This document shows, one piece after another, positions 56,738 to 64,000 of a stretch of DNA of 64,000 bases. The stretch lies in contig NZ_CP046052.1 of assembly GCF_004802635.2 (NCBI RefSeq), positions 1,984,001 through 2,048,000 of the forward strand. The letters are read 5' to 3'. This DNA comes from Methylocystis heyeri (lineage in GTDB: Bacteria > Pseudomonadota > Alphaproteobacteria > Rhizobiales > Beijerinckiaceae). The notes beneath the pieces were generated by a model. The model did no database searches. It was not told where the DNA came from and was given only the letters and a program-made list of their open reading frames with translations. Every line of letters begins with the position of its first letter. Positions within the stretch are counted from its first letter, which is position 1. Both the position numbers and the translations under genes were made by a program.

Positions 56738-58126
56738 TCACGTCTCGCAGCGCTCGGTCCGCGCAGGCGCCGCATCGATTGCAGGCTCCGACACCGGTCG
56801 CCGAACGCCCACGGCGAGGCTGCGCAGCGAATCATAGATCGGCGCCTCGCCGGCGAGAGTCGGCGCGATCATGGCGCAGAAGCAGGAAGCCAGCATCGGC
56901 AGAAGCAGAGTAGCGTCCGAGGTCATCTCGGTGACGAGCGCGATCCCGGTGAGCGGCGCCCGCACGACCGCGGTGAAGAAAGCCGCCATGCCGACGACGG
57001 CGAACGCGACCGGCTGGATAAAGAGGCCGGAAAACGCAAATTTGCTCGCCTCGCCGAAGATCATTCCGAGCTGCGCACCAAGAACCATCATCGGCGCAAA
57101 TATGCCCCCCGGAGTCCCGGTGGCGTAGGACGCCGGGCCGAGAGCGAAACGCAGGCAGAAAACCAGACCGAGAGCGGGAAGAGACTGCGCCCCCCACAGG
57201 AGTTTCTGGGTGATCGCGTCGCCGCCGCCGACGAGCTGGGGCGCGAACCAGCCTATCGCCCCGATGGCGGCGCCGACCAGCGCCGCAGTCAGCCCCGGCG
57301 CAAAGCGGTCGATCTTCCGGGCGAAGGACAAGGCCCCGAGAATCGCCCTGCAATAGATCACCGCGGCGACGCCCGCGAAGGCCCCGAAAAGGAAGTAGAG
57401 CGGGCTCGTCAGCGGATCGGCGAAGGCCAGCTCCTCGACGTGAAACTCCGCCGCCGGGCCGAGAATCGCTTGCGATACCCAGATGGCGGTGGCGGAAGCC
57501 CCGAGCGCGGCGATGGCGATATGAAGCTCGAACTCGCGCACCAGCTCTTCGAGCACGAAGATCGCGCCCGCCACGGGCGCATTGAAGGCCGCGGCGAGTC
57601 CGGCGCCGGCGCCGGAAGCGATCAGGACGCGGCGCAGTTTCCACCGCAGACCGAAATATTCGCCGGAAATATTGGCTATGGAAGCGCCCATCTGCACGCT
57701 GGGCCCTTCCCGCCCGAGCGCGAGGCCCGAGCCGATCGCCAGCAGACCGCCGAAGAATTTCACCAATATCAGCCCCGGCGGAGACGGCGGCGCATTGCCA
57801 TGCAGCACGTTTTCGACATGGGGAATGCCGCTGCCCGAGGCATAAGGCGAAAAGCGCCGCACCAGAAAGGCCGCCGAAGCGGCGGCGGCGGCGCAGATGA
57901 CGACCGCCAGTGCGAAGCCGACGACGGCGTGCGCATGCGCCCAGAGGAAGAAGGCGTCGCGGAAACGGTCGGCATTGATCAGCAGGAATTTGAACGAGGC
58001 GCTGACGAGACCCACGGCCGCGCCGACGAAGAGCGAGGCGGCGGCGATGGCCAGAAGCTCGGCGTCGAACCGGATCCGATACAAGGAGCCGCCGGCCCGC
58101 GGCTCGTCTGCTCTGTGGTCGTTCAT
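56738..58126 (-). CDS. clcA: ClC-family chloride/proton antiporter
   Basis: A 462-residue ClC transporter. The selectivity motifs are GSGIPHVE, GREGPSVQMG with the gating glutamate, and GTPGGIFAP, and EELVREFELHI holds the proton glutamate, which points to Cl-/H+ exchange rather than a channel. About 18 helices are spread across the sequence. No CBS domains are present. It is convergent with the PPTase gene, stops 5 bases apart. Confidence 0.9.
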   Translation of the reverse strand: MNDHRADEPRAGGSLYRIRFDAELLAIAAASLFVGAAVGLVSASFKFLLINADRFRDAFFLWAHAHAVVGFALAVVICAAAAASAAFLVRRFSPYASGSGIPHVENVLHGNAPPSPPGLILVKFFGGLLAIGSGLALGREGPSVQMGASIANISGEYFGLRWKLRRVLIASGAGAGLAAAFNAPVAGAIFVLEELVREFELHIAIAALGASATAIWVSQAILGPAAEFHVEELAFADPLTSPLYFLFGAFAGVAAVIYCRAILGALSFARKIDRFAPGLTAALVGAAIGAIGWFAPQLVGGGDAITQKLLWGAQSLPALGLVFCLRFALGPASYATGTPGGIFAPMMVLGAQLGMIFGEASKFAFSGLFIQPVAFAVVGMAAFFTAVVRAPLTGIALVTEMTSDATLLLPMLASCFCAMIAPTLAGEAPIYDSLRSLAVGVRRPVSEPAIDAAPARTERCET

Positions 58127-58205
58127 CGCAGCTCCACGCGCGCGCAGGCGGTAATCCTGGCGTCCCCCCGCCCGTCAATATCCGGCGCTGCTTGGGCCGG
58201 GCGCA

Positions 58206-58880
58206 TCAGCCCAGCAGCGCCCTCGCTGCGTCCCAAAGCTCGTCGTAATGAGAGATCACGCGATCGGGGCCCAGCTCGCGCACCGAGGGCAGGCTGTAGC
58301 CGAAATCCACCGCCACCACCGGCGCGCCGGCGTTGCGGGCAGTGTCGATGTCGGTCTTGGAATCGCCCACCATCACGGCCCGGGCGGGATCGCCGCCGGC
58401 CAGCGCTATGGTTGAGAGCAGGGTGCGACCATCGGGCTTGGAAGTCGCAAAGGTCTCGCGGCCGCAGATGGCCTGAAACAGCGGCGCGACGTCGAGGCGG
58501 TCCAGCAGAAGTTTCGCCAGCCGCTCGGTCTTGTTGGTGCAGACGGCGAGGTTGAAGCCCGCCTCCTTGAACCGGCCCAGCGCCGCGCGCGCGCCGGGAA
58601 AGAGCCGGGTCTCGTCGTCGATGTGTTCTTCGTAATGGGCGAGGAAATCGTCGACCAGCGGCTGAACGCGCTCTTTCGGCAGCGGCGCCCCGCCGGCGGC
58701 GAAGCCGCTCTCGATGAGCGCCCTCGCCCCTGCCCCGACCATCACCCGCGCGACCTCGTTTGCGTGCGGCGGCAGCCCTTCGCGCGCCAGCAGAACATTC
58801 AGCGTCGAGATGAGGTCCGGCGCCGTGTCGGCGAGCGTGCCGTCGAGATCGAAGATGATAATGGGGGAAAGGTTGGACAT
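58206..58880 (-). CDS. gph: Phosphoglycolate phosphatase
   Basis: A 224-residue HAD phosphatase: IIIFDLDGTLADTAPDLI (motif I), FNLAVCTNKTERLAKLLLDRL (motif II), and AVMVGDSKTDIDTARNAGAPVVAVDFGY (motif IV). It matches Gph, which removes 2-phosphoglycolate. The ATG at 58880 gives MSNLSPIIIF, the natural N-terminus; an upstream Met adds an unlikely 12 residues. Confidence 0.88.
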   Translation of the reverse strand: MSNLSPIIIFDLDGTLADTAPDLISTLNVLLAREGLPPHANEVARVMVGAGARALIESGFAAGGAPLPKERVQPLVDDFLAHYEEHIDDETRLFPGARAALGRFKEAGFNLAVCTNKTERLAKLLLDRLDVAPLFQAICGRETFATSKPDGRTLLSTIALAGGDPARAVMVGDSKTDIDTARNAGAPVVAVDFGYSLPSVRELGPDRVISHYDELWDAARALLG

Positions 58881-59264
58881 GGCCTGCGGCTTAAACGCCT
58901 TGTCGCGACCAAGCAAGCGGAGAACTTCGCGCCTCGCCCTTCGAGACGCCCGCTATCGGGTGAAGATTAAGAGCGTCTGGCGTAGGCACACATTTCTCCC
59001 GGAAGCCGTCATGACCGGGCTTCAGGGGAATCGGATGAAGGGCCATCCCTCCCCCTTGCGGGGAGGGCGGAGCGCGCAGCGCGACGGGTGGCGGTAAATA
59101 GCGAAAATTACAGCAGAAAGTCACCCTGCGCCGCCGCCTGAAGCGTTGGGCGCATTCTTATCGCAAAAGTCTGTCAACTTCTGCGGAATGCGCCCCGGCG
59201 GCGGCCCTCCCCCTCAAGGGGAGGGTAAGCGCCCTTCGCCCAATCGCCCCGCCTGCTGCGGGCC
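58881..59264. other. Intergenic region rich in dispersed repeats
   Basis: No gene is visible. It holds CCCTTCGAGACGCCCGCT (about 58938), shared with the 42.56 kb element, GC-rich inverted segments (GCCCTCCCCCTC...GGGGAGGG near 59205), and a GCGCATTCT...GGAATGCGC element (59150-59193) shared with 63.53 kb. Confidence 0.6.
59150..59193. repeat. GCGCATTCT-type dispersed palindrome, copy 1
   Basis: Outer arms GCGCATTC and GAATGCGC surround an AAAAGTCTGTCAACTT core. The same element with few changes is at about 63529-63573. Confidence 0.7.
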
Positions 59265-61049
59265 TTACTGCGCCGTCTTCTCCGGCAGGTTCACCCTTAT
59301 ATGCAGTTCGCGCAGCTGCTTGTTGGTGGCCGGAGAAGGCGCGCCCATCAGCGGGTCCTCGGCGCGCTGGTTGAGCGGGAACAAAGTCACCTCGCGCAGG
59401 TTTTCCTCGCCGGCCAGCAGCATGACGATGCGGTCGACGCCCGGCGCGATGCCGCCATGCGGCGGGGCGCCATATTGGAAGGCGCGATACATGCCGCCGA
59501 ATTTTTCGATGAGCACGTCCTCGTCATAGCCCGCGATCTCGAAAGCGCGGCGCATGATGTCGGGACGGTGGTTTCTGATCGCGCCCGAAGACAGCTCGAT
59601 ACCATTGCAGACGATGTCGTACTGCCAGGCATAGATGTTGAGCGGATCTTCCATGTCGAGCGCGTCGAGCCCACCCTGCGGCATGGAGAACGGGTTGTGC
59701 GAGAAGTCGATTTTCTTCTCTTCCTCGTTCCACTCGTACATTGGGAAGTCGACGATCCAGCAGAACTCGAACACGTCGGTCTTGGAGAGGCCGAGTTCCG
59801 AGCCGATCCGCTGCCGCGCCGCGCCGGCGAGCTTGACCGCGGCGCCCTCCTCGCCCGCCGAGAAGAACACGGCGTCGCCGGCCTTCACGCCGGCCTTGGC
59901 GGCGATGGCGGCCTGAGCCTCGGCAGGGATGAATTTGGCGATCGGCCCCTTGCCGGAAAGCGCGCCGTTCTCTTCCTCGAAGATGACATAGCCGAGGCCC
60001 GGCGCGCCTTCGCCGCGCGCCCAGTCGTTGAGCTTGTCGAAGAAGCTGCGCGGCTGGCCGGCGGCCCCCGGCGCCGGAATGGCGCGCACGGTCTTGCCCT
60101 TGAAGGCCTTGAAGGAGACGTCCTCGCGGGCGAATTCTTCCGAAACGTCGACGATGACCAGCGGATTGCGCAGATCCGGCTTGTCGGAGCCGTATTTGAG
60201 CATCGCCTCTTTGTACGGAATGCGCGGGAAGCTCTGCGTCACCGGCTTGCCGCCCGAGAATTCTTCAAACAGCCCGCGCAGCACCGGCTCGATGGCGGAG
60301 AAGACGTCCTCCTGGGTGACGAAGCTCATCTCGACGTCGAGCTGATAGAATTCGCCGGGCGAGCGGTCGGCGCGGGCGTCCTCGTCGCGGAAACAGGGCG
60401 CGATCTGGAAATAGCGGTCGAACCCAGCGACCATCAGCAGCTGCTTGAACTGCTGCGGCGCCTGCGGCAGCGCATAGAACTTGCCGGGGTGCAGGCGCGA
60501 AGGAACCAGAAAGTCCCGCGCGCCCTCGGGCGAGGAGGCGGTCAGGATCGGGGTCTGGAACTCGAAGAAGCCGCCCGCTTTCATGCGGCTGCGCAGGCTG
60601 TCGATGATCGCCGAGCGCAGCATGATGTTGCTGTGCAGCTTGTCGCGGCGCAGGTCCAGGAAGCGGTATTTGAGTCGGGTTTCCTCCGGATAGAGCTGAT
60701 CGCCGAACACCGGCAGCGGCAGCTCGGCGGCCGGGCCGAGAACCTCGATGTCCTTCACATAAACCTCGATCAGGCCCGTGGGCATGTCGCGGTTTTCGGT
60801 GCCGGCCGGGCGCAGGCGAGCCTCGCCGTCGAGCCGGACAACCCATTCCGAACGGAGCTTTTCCGCCTGGGCGAAGGCCGGCGAATCGGGATCGACCACG
60901 CATTGGGTCACGCCATAGTGGTCGCGCAGGTCGATGAACAGAACGCCGCCGTGGTCGCGGATGCGGTGGCACCAGCCGGAAAGACGGGTCGTATGGCCGG
61001 CGTGGGCTTCGCGGAGGTCTCCACATGTGTGCGAGCGGTAACGATGCAT
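59265..61049 (-). CDS. aspS: Aspartyl-tRNA synthetase
   Basis: A 594-residue class IIb synthetase that loads aspartate onto tRNA(Asp). Visible are the anticodon-binding N-domain ([27 protein letters not shown]), motif 2 [35 protein letters not shown] (parts), the GAD insert of bacterial enzymes, and [23 protein letters not shown] (motif 3). The ATG at 61049 gives [13 protein letters not shown]; an upstream in-frame Met is a shadow. Whether it also charges tRNA(Asn) cannot be told. Confidence 0.96.
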   Translation of the reverse strand: MHRYRSHTCGDLREAHAGHTTRLSGWCHRIRDHGGVLFIDLRDHYGVTQCVVDPDSPAFAQAEKLRSEWVVRLDGEARLRPAGTENRDMPTGLIEVYVKDIEVLGPAAELPLPVFGDQLYPEETRLKYRFLDLRRDKLHSNIMLRSAIIDSLRSRMKAGGFFEFQTPILTASSPEGARDFLVPSRLHPGKFYALPQAPQQFKQLLMVAGFDRYFQIAPCFRDEDARADRSPGEFYQLDVEMSFVTQEDVFSAIEPVLRGLFEEFSGGKPVTQSFPRIPYKEAMLKYGSDKPDLRNPLVIVDVSEEFAREDVSFKAFKGKTVRAIPAPGAAGQPRSFFDKLNDWARGEGAPGLGYVIFEEENGALSGKGPIAKFIPAEAQAAIAAKAGVKAGDAVFFSAGEEGAAVKLAGAARQRIGSELGLSKTDVFEFCWIVDFPMYEWNEEEKKIDFSHNPFSMPQGGLDALDMEDPLNIYAWQYDIVCNGIELSSGAIRNHRPDIMRRAFEIAGYDEDVLIEKFGGMYRAFQYGAPPHGGIAPGVDRIVMLLAGEENLREVTLFPLNQRAEDPLMGAPSPATNKQLRELHIRVNLPEKTAQ

Positions 61050-61500
61050 TTTTTCAGGTCTTCTCGGCTTGAACGGGGGCGCGCGCGTTTTCGCGCTTTG
61101 GCGCGGAACAGCGCATAGAGCGGGCGGCTCTGTCAAGGCGGGGGATGAGGAAAGGGTGGCCTTTACCCTCCCCTCGAGGGCTATCGTATGCACACGTCTC
61201 GAAAGTCGCCAGCCCCGTCATGGCCGGGCTTGTGCCGGCCATCCACGCCACGCGACTGATAAAAATTTGAAATATATTGATATTCTCGCGCTTCTGCGAA
61301 GCGCTTTCAAGCGGCTGGAGGACGACCGTCGCCATTGCGAAGCGACGCGCAACTTCGCAAGAAACCCCAGCGTCCCGGCGTGGATGGCCGGCACAAGCCC
61401 GGCCAAGACGGCTCCCGGGAAAGATCTGTGCATTCGCTAGCCACGCAGGGGGGACGCGCCGCCCACTCTGAGCGATACCGTTTCCCCTTCGCCCCCGCCC
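61050..61500. other. Intergenic region with a long inverted repeat
   Basis: A 197-base element (61215-61411, listed separately) fills much of the gap. The rest must hold the aspS promoter, and no gene is seen. Confidence 0.6.
61215..61411. repeat. MITE-like inverted-repeat element
   Basis: Two 35-base arms (61215-61249 and 61377-61411) are inverted copies with one mismatch (GTGGATGGCCGG...AAGCCCGGCC). They enclose 127 bases with smaller palindromes. Similar CGTGGATGGCCGG elements are common in Rhizobiales. It has no coding capacity of note. Confidence 0.88.
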
Positions 61501-61692
61501 TCACCTTTTGAAAAAAGCCTCCGCCGCGGCGCTGGCGGCCTGTTTGGCCTCACGGGCGGCCTCCAGCCGGGCGATTTCCGCCCGCAGGGCTTCGATGCGC
61601 TCGTCGATCTCGCGCAAGGAAAGCGTTTCCAGCGGCTGGCCCAGCGCATGGGTCGGCGCGGGGCGGGGTTTGTCGTCGGGGTCTTCGGCCAT
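61501..61692 (-). CDS. DUF1192-family protein
   Basis: A 63-residue protein: PLETLSLREIDERIEALRAEIARLEAAREAK followed by a short Ala-rich end. This is the DUF1192 plan, a small coiled-coil protein widespread in alphaproteobacteria, of unknown function. It is the last gene in the minus-strand pair with the esterase. Confidence 0.85.
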   Translation of the reverse strand: MAEDPDDKPRPAPTHALGQPLETLSLREIDERIEALRAEIARLEAAREAKQAASAAAEAFFKR

Positions 61693-61731
61693 AAAGTCCT
61701 CCCTTGGAATATTGCTACGCGCCGATCAAAG

Positions 61732-62628
61732 TCAGAGCCTCTCTCGCAAAAAGGCCCCGATGCGCGTGATCGCCGCGCGCCCTTCGGGCACGATGCGGGC
61801 GAAGGCCGGCCAGACATGGAACATGCGCGGCCAGACTTCGAGTTCGACATCGACGCCGCCTTCCCGCAGGCGCTCGGCCATCCGCACAGCATCGTCGCGC
61901 AAGGCCTCGTCGTCGCCTACAAAAATGAGCGTGGGCGGCAGGCCCCTCGGATCGCCATATAATGGCGAGGCATAGGGCGTGCGGGGGTCCGCCCCGGCGA
62001 GATAAAGCCGGGCCGCCTCGGGCATCGTGTCAACCGGGACCATTGGATCGGATGAGCGGTAATCGGCGAGCGATCGGCCGGTGAGCGCGAGATCGGTCCA
62101 GGGCGAAAGCGCGACGGCCGCGGCCGGCAAGTGTGAGCCTTCGTCGCGCAAGCGCATCATGGTCGCGAGCGCGAGCCCGCCGCCGGCCGAATCCCCGACA
62201 AGCGCCACGCGGCGAGGCTCTGCGCGTTCCGAGGCGAGCCATCTATAGGCCGCCGTCGCATCCTCGATCGCCGCCGGAAACGGATGCTCGGGCGCGAGCC
62301 GGTAATCGATGCATATCAATCGGGCGCCCGCCGCGTCGGCGATGCGCCAGGTCAAGTCGCGAAACAATGCGGGAAAGCCGACGAGATAAGAGCCGCCGTG
62401 CAGATACAGGATATAGCGATCCGGCCGCGAGCGGGGCGTCGCCACCAATTCGGCCTCGACGCCGCCGGCGTCGATCTGCGTCAGCTCGGTTCCGCGCGGC
62501 GGGGACGGCGCGAGGCGCCCATAGAGGGCCACGAGCCGGCGCACATCCTCGATCCGAACGCCCGGCTGCAATCTCTGCCGCATGAACCAGGGCAGGCAGA
62601 AGCGGACGATCTCGGCGCGCAAGCTCAT
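61732..62628 (-). CDS. HSL-family alpha/beta hydrolase (esterase)
   Basis: A 298-residue esterase of the hormone-sensitive lipase (family IV) type. The oxyanion-hole HGG lies in LYLHGGSYLVG, the nucleophile serine in VGDSAGGGLAL, the acid Asp probably in FVGDDEALRDD, and the His in RMFHVWPAF. Likely acts on short acyl esters in the cytoplasm. It is followed by DUF1192, 39 bases downstream. Confidence 0.88.
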   Translation of the reverse strand: MSLRAEIVRFCLPWFMRQRLQPGVRIEDVRRLVALYGRLAPSPPRGTELTQIDAGGVEAELVATPRSRPDRYILYLHGGSYLVGFPALFRDLTWRIADAAGARLICIDYRLAPEHPFPAAIEDATAAYRWLASERAEPRRVALVGDSAGGGLALATMMRLRDEGSHLPAAAVALSPWTDLALTGRSLADYRSSDPMVPVDTMPEAARLYLAGADPRTPYASPLYGDPRGLPPTLIFVGDDEALRDDAVRMAERLREGGVDVELEVWPRMFHVWPAFARIVPEGRAAITRIGAFLRERL

Positions 62629-62881
62629 TTGCTGGGGTCTTCGGTCACGGCGACGCCTCCACGAAACGCAACTTAAGCAATTGGCGTCTATATAACACGA
62701 GAGGCGCCCGGCGCCGGGCGCCCGAAACCCTCCGCACGCACGCGCGGCAATTAGCTACAGTCCCGGAGCCGAGGGAACAAAGACGCGCCCGGCGGATTGT
62801 GGTAGAAAGGACTCCCTTCAGCCTTTGCGGCGGCGCGCCGGGCGCGCTTGCATTGAACCAGCCTTTTCGACGGAGCACATC

Positions 62882-63463
62882 ATGGCCTTTGAAGGCGATC
62901 CCAATTTAACCGTTCGGCGCGACATCGGCCGGATCATGGAGCACATGCGCGAGCGCTGGGCCTGGTTCGTAGGCTTCGGCGTCATCGCCGCTCTTCTCGG
63001 CCTCGGCCTGCTCAGCGCCGCGGGTCTTGCGACGCTCATCTCGGTTTCGCTCATCGCCGCCTTCATGATCCTGATCGGCGGCATAGAGATCACGGTCGGT
63101 TTTCAGGCGCCGACTTTCGGCAGCGGCGTCTGGTTCGTGCTGGTCGGCCTCGCCTATATCGTGACCGCGGCCTTCGTGCTGGCGCGGCCGGAACAGGGCG
63201 CGGTCGGTCTCACCCTCATGCTCGGCGCGGCGCTGCTCGCCACCGGCCTGCTGCGGATCTATTTCGCCACCCGCCTCCCCGAGGGCCCTCGGCTCTACGT
63301 CGCCATCGCGGGCGTGGTGACGACCCTGCTCGGGGTGTTCATCCTGATCGGCTGGCCCGAAAACTCGGCCTATGTGCTCGGGATTTTCCTCGGCGTCGAC
63401 ATGCTGGTCTATGGGGCGAGCTGGCTCAATTTCGGCCTGTTCCTGCGACCGCGCCATCACTAG
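62882..63463 (+). CDS. HdeD-family acid-resistance membrane protein
   Basis: A 193-residue protein with six transmembrane helices in the HdeD plan (DUF308): WFVGFGVIAALLGLGLLSAA, LISVSLIAAFMILIGGIE, VWFVLVGLAYIVTAAFVLA, GAALLATGLLRIYFATRLPEG and VLGIFLGVDMLVYGASWLNF. HdeD is linked to acid stress in E. coli; the role here is inferred. The start at 62882 leaves a short soluble N-terminus. Confidence 0.84.
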   Translation: MAFEGDPNLTVRRDIGRIMEHMRERWAWFVGFGVIAALLGLGLLSAAGLATLISVSLIAAFMILIGGIEITVGFQAPTFGSGVWFVLVGLAYIVTAAFVLARPEQGAVGLTLMLGAALLATGLLRIYFATRLPEGPRLYVAIAGVVTTLLGVFILIGWPENSAYVLGIFLGVDMLVYGASWLNFGLFLRPRHH

Positions 63464-63865
63464 CGCGTTTTCCGCTCGGACGGACTCGTCCGAGCGATGA
63501 GAAATCGCGCCAGCTTCGAATAGCTGGAGCGTATTCTCGTCGTAAAAGTCTGTAAACTTTTACGGAATGCGCTCTAAAGCCCAGCAGGGCCGGCCCCCGC
63601 TCGCTCCTTGCTTTCCCGACCTTCCGCCGAGCGGACGTTCCGTCCGCCCGGAAAGCGGCTTTTTCGATCTGGCGCGATTTCTTTTCGAGCGGACGTTCCG
63701 TCCGCCCGGAAAGCGCGCTAGACCGCATTCGGTAAAATTCGAAAGGGTTTTGCGTCAGAATGCGTTCCGCATGGCCGGGCGATTCCGGTCGGGCGGCAAA
63801 AGCGCGCCGATGCCTCGGCGACGAAAGGCGTAGCGTTGCAGCCAGCGCTCCGGACCCCGAAGAAT
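63464..63865. repeat. Palindrome cluster upstream of ppdK
   Basis: The gap contains GCTCGGACG-GACT-CGTCCGAGC (63474-63495, perfect 9-bp stem), GCGTATTCT...GGAATGCGC (about 63529-63573), and two identical 29-base copies at 63629-63657 and 63687-63715 with the palindrome GCGGACG-TTC-CGTCCGC. The ppdK promoter must lie in the last part. No gene is seen. Confidence 0.85.
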
Positions 63866-64000
63866 ATGACCAAATGGGCCTATAGTTTTTCCGAAGGTGA
63901 GGCCGAAGGTTCGGCCGCAATGGCCGAACTGCTCGGCGGCAAGGGCGCCGGCCTCGCCGAAATGGCCCGCCTCGGCCTGCCGGTCCCGCCCGGCTTCACG
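63866..64000 (+). CDS. ppdK: Pyruvate phosphate dikinase, N-terminal start (partial)
   Basis: The first 45 codons read [16 protein letters not shown] and then [24 protein letters not shown] in parts, the strict start of PPDK nucleotide-binding domains. It interconverts pyruvate, ATP and Pi with PEP, AMP and PPi, and is used in serine-cycle methylotrophs. The gene runs off the window. Confidence 0.85.
   Translation, partial: MTKWAYSFSEGEAEGSAAMAELLGGKGAGLAEMARLGLPVPPGFT

Noticed and set aside
59301-61118. 605-codon open frame antisense to aspS
   Set aside because: Mirror of an unmistakable synthetase; low-complexity Ala/Arg/Glu composition and no ribosome-binding site.

Overview
The window looks like chromosome of a GC-rich alphaproteobacterium of the order Rhizobiales, most likely a type II methanotroph or close methylotroph (Methylocystis/Methylosinus/Beijerinckiaceae-like). 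The pointers are a haoAB pair for hydroxylamine oxidation, a hopanoid C-2 methylase (hpnP-like), a cytochrome bd operon, a pyruvate phosphate dikinase start and alphaproteobacterial palindromic repeats. The genus is inferred from gene content only.

Layout. (1) 1-18.8 kb is the right half of a siphovirus-type prophage related to gene transfer agents (GTAs). It runs from tail terminator and tail tube through tail chaperones, tape measure, a GTA TIM-barrel/DUF2460 fusion, a second DUF2460 protein, DUF2163, NlpC/P60, tail tip, fibre and beta-helix spike to a lysis module with endolysin and overlapping spanins. A strong terminator closes it at 18.80 kb. Two insertions interrupt it: an antisense flavin reductase inside the tail operon, and a ~2 kb island with an AT-rich orphan gene and a decayed IS1595 transposase between two diverged copies of a small membrane gene. 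(2) 18.8-31.0 kb carries housekeeping and respiratory genes: DUF502 protein, Flp pilin, a CydP-like protein with cydABX, a membrane Mrr nuclease, two SH3 paralogues, hpnP, a cytochrome c, DUF5996 and a MocR regulator. (3) 31.0-34.3 kb holds a divergent 35-residue membrane peptide with its own terminator, then haoA-haoB. (4) 34.3-37.7 kb is a minus-strand arsenic operon: arsR, arsI/cadI-like, arsC, acr3, a 37-residue membrane peptide and a methyltransferase. (5) 37.9-42.4 kb is an accessory island with a HEPN-like protein divergent from a 1134-residue all-helical protein of unknown function. (6) 42.6-54 kb has a CPA2 antiporter, a secreted glycosidase-like protein, small envelope proteins, an arylsulfatase and a divergent octaheme-TPR cytochrome. 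(7) 54-55 kb has a HigBA module between tRNA-Val(CAC) and a partial copy of that tRNA. (8) 55-64 kb has an exported HAD protein, a PPTase, a ClC transporter, gph, aspS, an esterase, an HdeD protein and the start of ppdK, with several palindromic repeat elements between them.

How the genes fit together. The phage genes form nearly continuous overlapping transcription units. haoAB would remove hydroxylamine made when methane monooxygenase co-oxidises ammonia. The ars operon would sense arsenite, reduce arsenate, export arsenite and perhaps break C-As bonds. The best candidates for undescribed biology are the HEPN-like/1134-aa divergent pair, the MocR-regulated 35-aa peptide beside haoAB, the 37-aa peptide in the ars operon and the rearranged GTA-like tail module.
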